NCBI GenBank assembly: GCA_031259225.1
Contig: JAIRLT010000019.1
Coordinates: 1-6,666, forward strand
Reading direction: 5' to 3'
DNA from: Prevotellaceae bacterium
GTDB lineage: Bacteria > Bacteroidota > Bacteroidia > Bacteroidales > UBA932
DNA: 6,666 nucleotides
Position 1 is the stretch's first letter; each line of letters starts with the position of its first letter. A program made the position numbers and the translations under genes. The notes beneath the pieces were generated by a model, which had not been told where the DNA came from, did no database searches, and saw only the letters and a list, made by a program, of their open reading frames with translations. Shown here piece by piece: positions 6,501 to 6,666 of this stretch.

Positions 6501-6666
6501 AGTAATTACCATCGCCGTCGGTTACCGCTATCACAGTAGAATTTTGCACCTGCACGGTAACCCCGGTCATGGGAGAGCCATCCGTAGCATCGGATACAAT
6601 ACCCGATACTACTACACCTTGTGCATATCCGGTTATGGACAATGCACAAAAAAATAAAGCATAAAG
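3541..6666 (-). CDS. SusC/RagA-family TonB-dependent outer-membrane transporter (5' end outside window)
   Basis: This is the outer-membrane channel of a Sus-type uptake system. It would import oligosaccharides or another ligand handed over by its SusD partner, powered by TonB-ExbBD. The frame stays open to the window edge: before the TTG at 6642 it encodes LYALFFCA, so the visible start is the hydrophobic core of a signal peptide ending near GYAQ, and the true start lies just upstream. About 1041 residues are visible. Counting from the TTG codon, a carboxypeptidase-regulatory-like beta domain spans about 11-82. The conserved DEVVVMGYG linker is at 89-97, and the plug runs to about 214 with the SusC signature DAASAAIYGARAANG (191-205). 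The 22-strand-type barrel follows, with GRVNYDY (577-583), RADGSSNF (594-601) and an Asp-rich calcium-like loop DLQPDGKINEDD (852-863). It ends in a typical terminal Phe. No STN domain lies between signal peptide and beta domain. Family assignment is certain; the substrate is unknown. Confidence 0.97.
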   Translation of the reverse strand, partial: LYALFFCALSITGYAQGVVVSGIVSDATDGSPMTGVTVQVQNSTVIAVTDGDGNYSINAKTGDILVFSFIGKVTQQITVPSDGKVSVALRDDTVALDEVVVMGYGVQKKKLVTGATVQVGGEDLQKLSTVSPLTAMQSQTPGVFILQNSGQPGEGFKISIRGIGTTGNYRPLFVVDGVAGGSIDNLNPADIETIDVLKDAASAAIYGARAANGVVLITTKQGRFGTEKLYVNYDGYIGWQNVYKMPAVLDAKQYMNIIDEVNFNMGRPLQNWQSVLQGGIYEKIQSGEWTGTNWLDEIRNANAPMQNHAINIMGGGNRSNFSLGFSYTSQEGIFGKPVQSDFDRYTVRLNSNHTILKKRDLDIVKIGETLFYTYNNKIGIGIGNQYWNDISNMLRGLPIMPLYGSDGNYFDLDDKENSGFNNYDSQFANPVADMVYQRGNNISKNHFMMASANIEIQPIRNLVFRSQFGYMFSANSYRQFTPIYALTSINQKDVAQVDQNGGMGFNYTWENTLNYKFALSEHHVDVLLGQSLEKSGFGESWGAGVKGLTFDDFEHAWVSNNTGDVNNYTVSGSPWGEGRLLSFFGRVNYDYKETYMLSLVMRADGSSNFARGHRWGYFPSVSAGWVLTNEKFMEGVTSWMDFFKLRGSWGQNGNASVTPFAYLATVTISTYGGYSFGGVNNLTPGGYADKLSNPDLSWETSEQLDLGFDARFLRSRLSVAFDYYQKTTKDWLITAPVLAAYGSGAPQINGGDVQNRGVELALNWRDNVQDFQYSLGVNLAYNRNEVLRIANSEGIIHGYGALFQGADEMYRTQVGFPIGYFYGYKTDGVFQNQAEIDAWRAAGKGFMQENPVPGDLKFSDLQPDGKINEDDKTMIGDPHPDITLGINLSLNYKGFDFGVSAYGGFGQEIAKSYRKNDVPTENYTADVYNRWYGEGTSNRMPRLTDATTVNFGKVSDIYIEDGDYLKLSNITLGYDFKTLFPRLPFGQLRLYVTAQNLYTFTGYSGMDPEVGYSPGVDWVQGIDIGYYPNPRTWLVGVNIKF

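Noticed and set aside
3541..6642. TTG at 6642 as the start of the SusC gene
   Set aside because: The frame continues in front of it as LYALFFCA, part of a signal peptide, so the real start lies beyond the window and the gene is 5'-partial.

Overview
The window reads as a piece of a Bacteroidota genome, most likely order Bacteroidales. The evidence is a tightly packed SusC/SusD-type outer-membrane gene pair, a third lipoprotein gene with a Bacteroidota-style signal peptide, A-rich leaders without Shine-Dalgarno motifs, and one promoter-like site of the Bacteroidota form TTTG-N21-TAnnTTTG. The exact genus cannot be decided from these data.

Layout: positions 919-6666 are almost entirely coding and all on the minus strand. 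Transcription enters from the right edge. First comes a SusC-family TonB-dependent transporter (3541-6666, with its first codons beyond the window). Next, 24 nt later, is its SusD-family surface lipoprotein (1828-3516). After 36 nt comes a 290-residue PKD-like lipoprotein (919-1791). This is the core of a glycan- or nutrient-uptake operon: SusD and the third lipoprotein would capture ligand outside the cell and SusC would import it through the outer membrane using TonB energy. No hydrolase, regulator or sigma/anti-sigma gene is visible, so the substrate cannot be named.

Positions 1-918 hold no convincing protein gene but are rich in structure. There is a 21-bp perfect inverted repeat 313 nt apart (2-22 and 336-356), and a terminator-shaped hairpin on the plus strand (45-85). 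A minus-strand promoter-like site (391-423) points away from the operon. A recurring AACCGGGAAAG motif includes one close inverted pair (617-641). There is a nested hairpin (658-713), a weak AT-rich inverted repeat (737-767), and a strong 12-bp hairpin just past the operon's last stop codon. That hairpin runs into about 10-bp-spaced CACAGAG-type repeats (846-907).

The gene set is an ordinary Sus-like locus. The parts most worth a second look are the intergenic repeats, the orphan promoter and the poorly characterised third lipoprotein.
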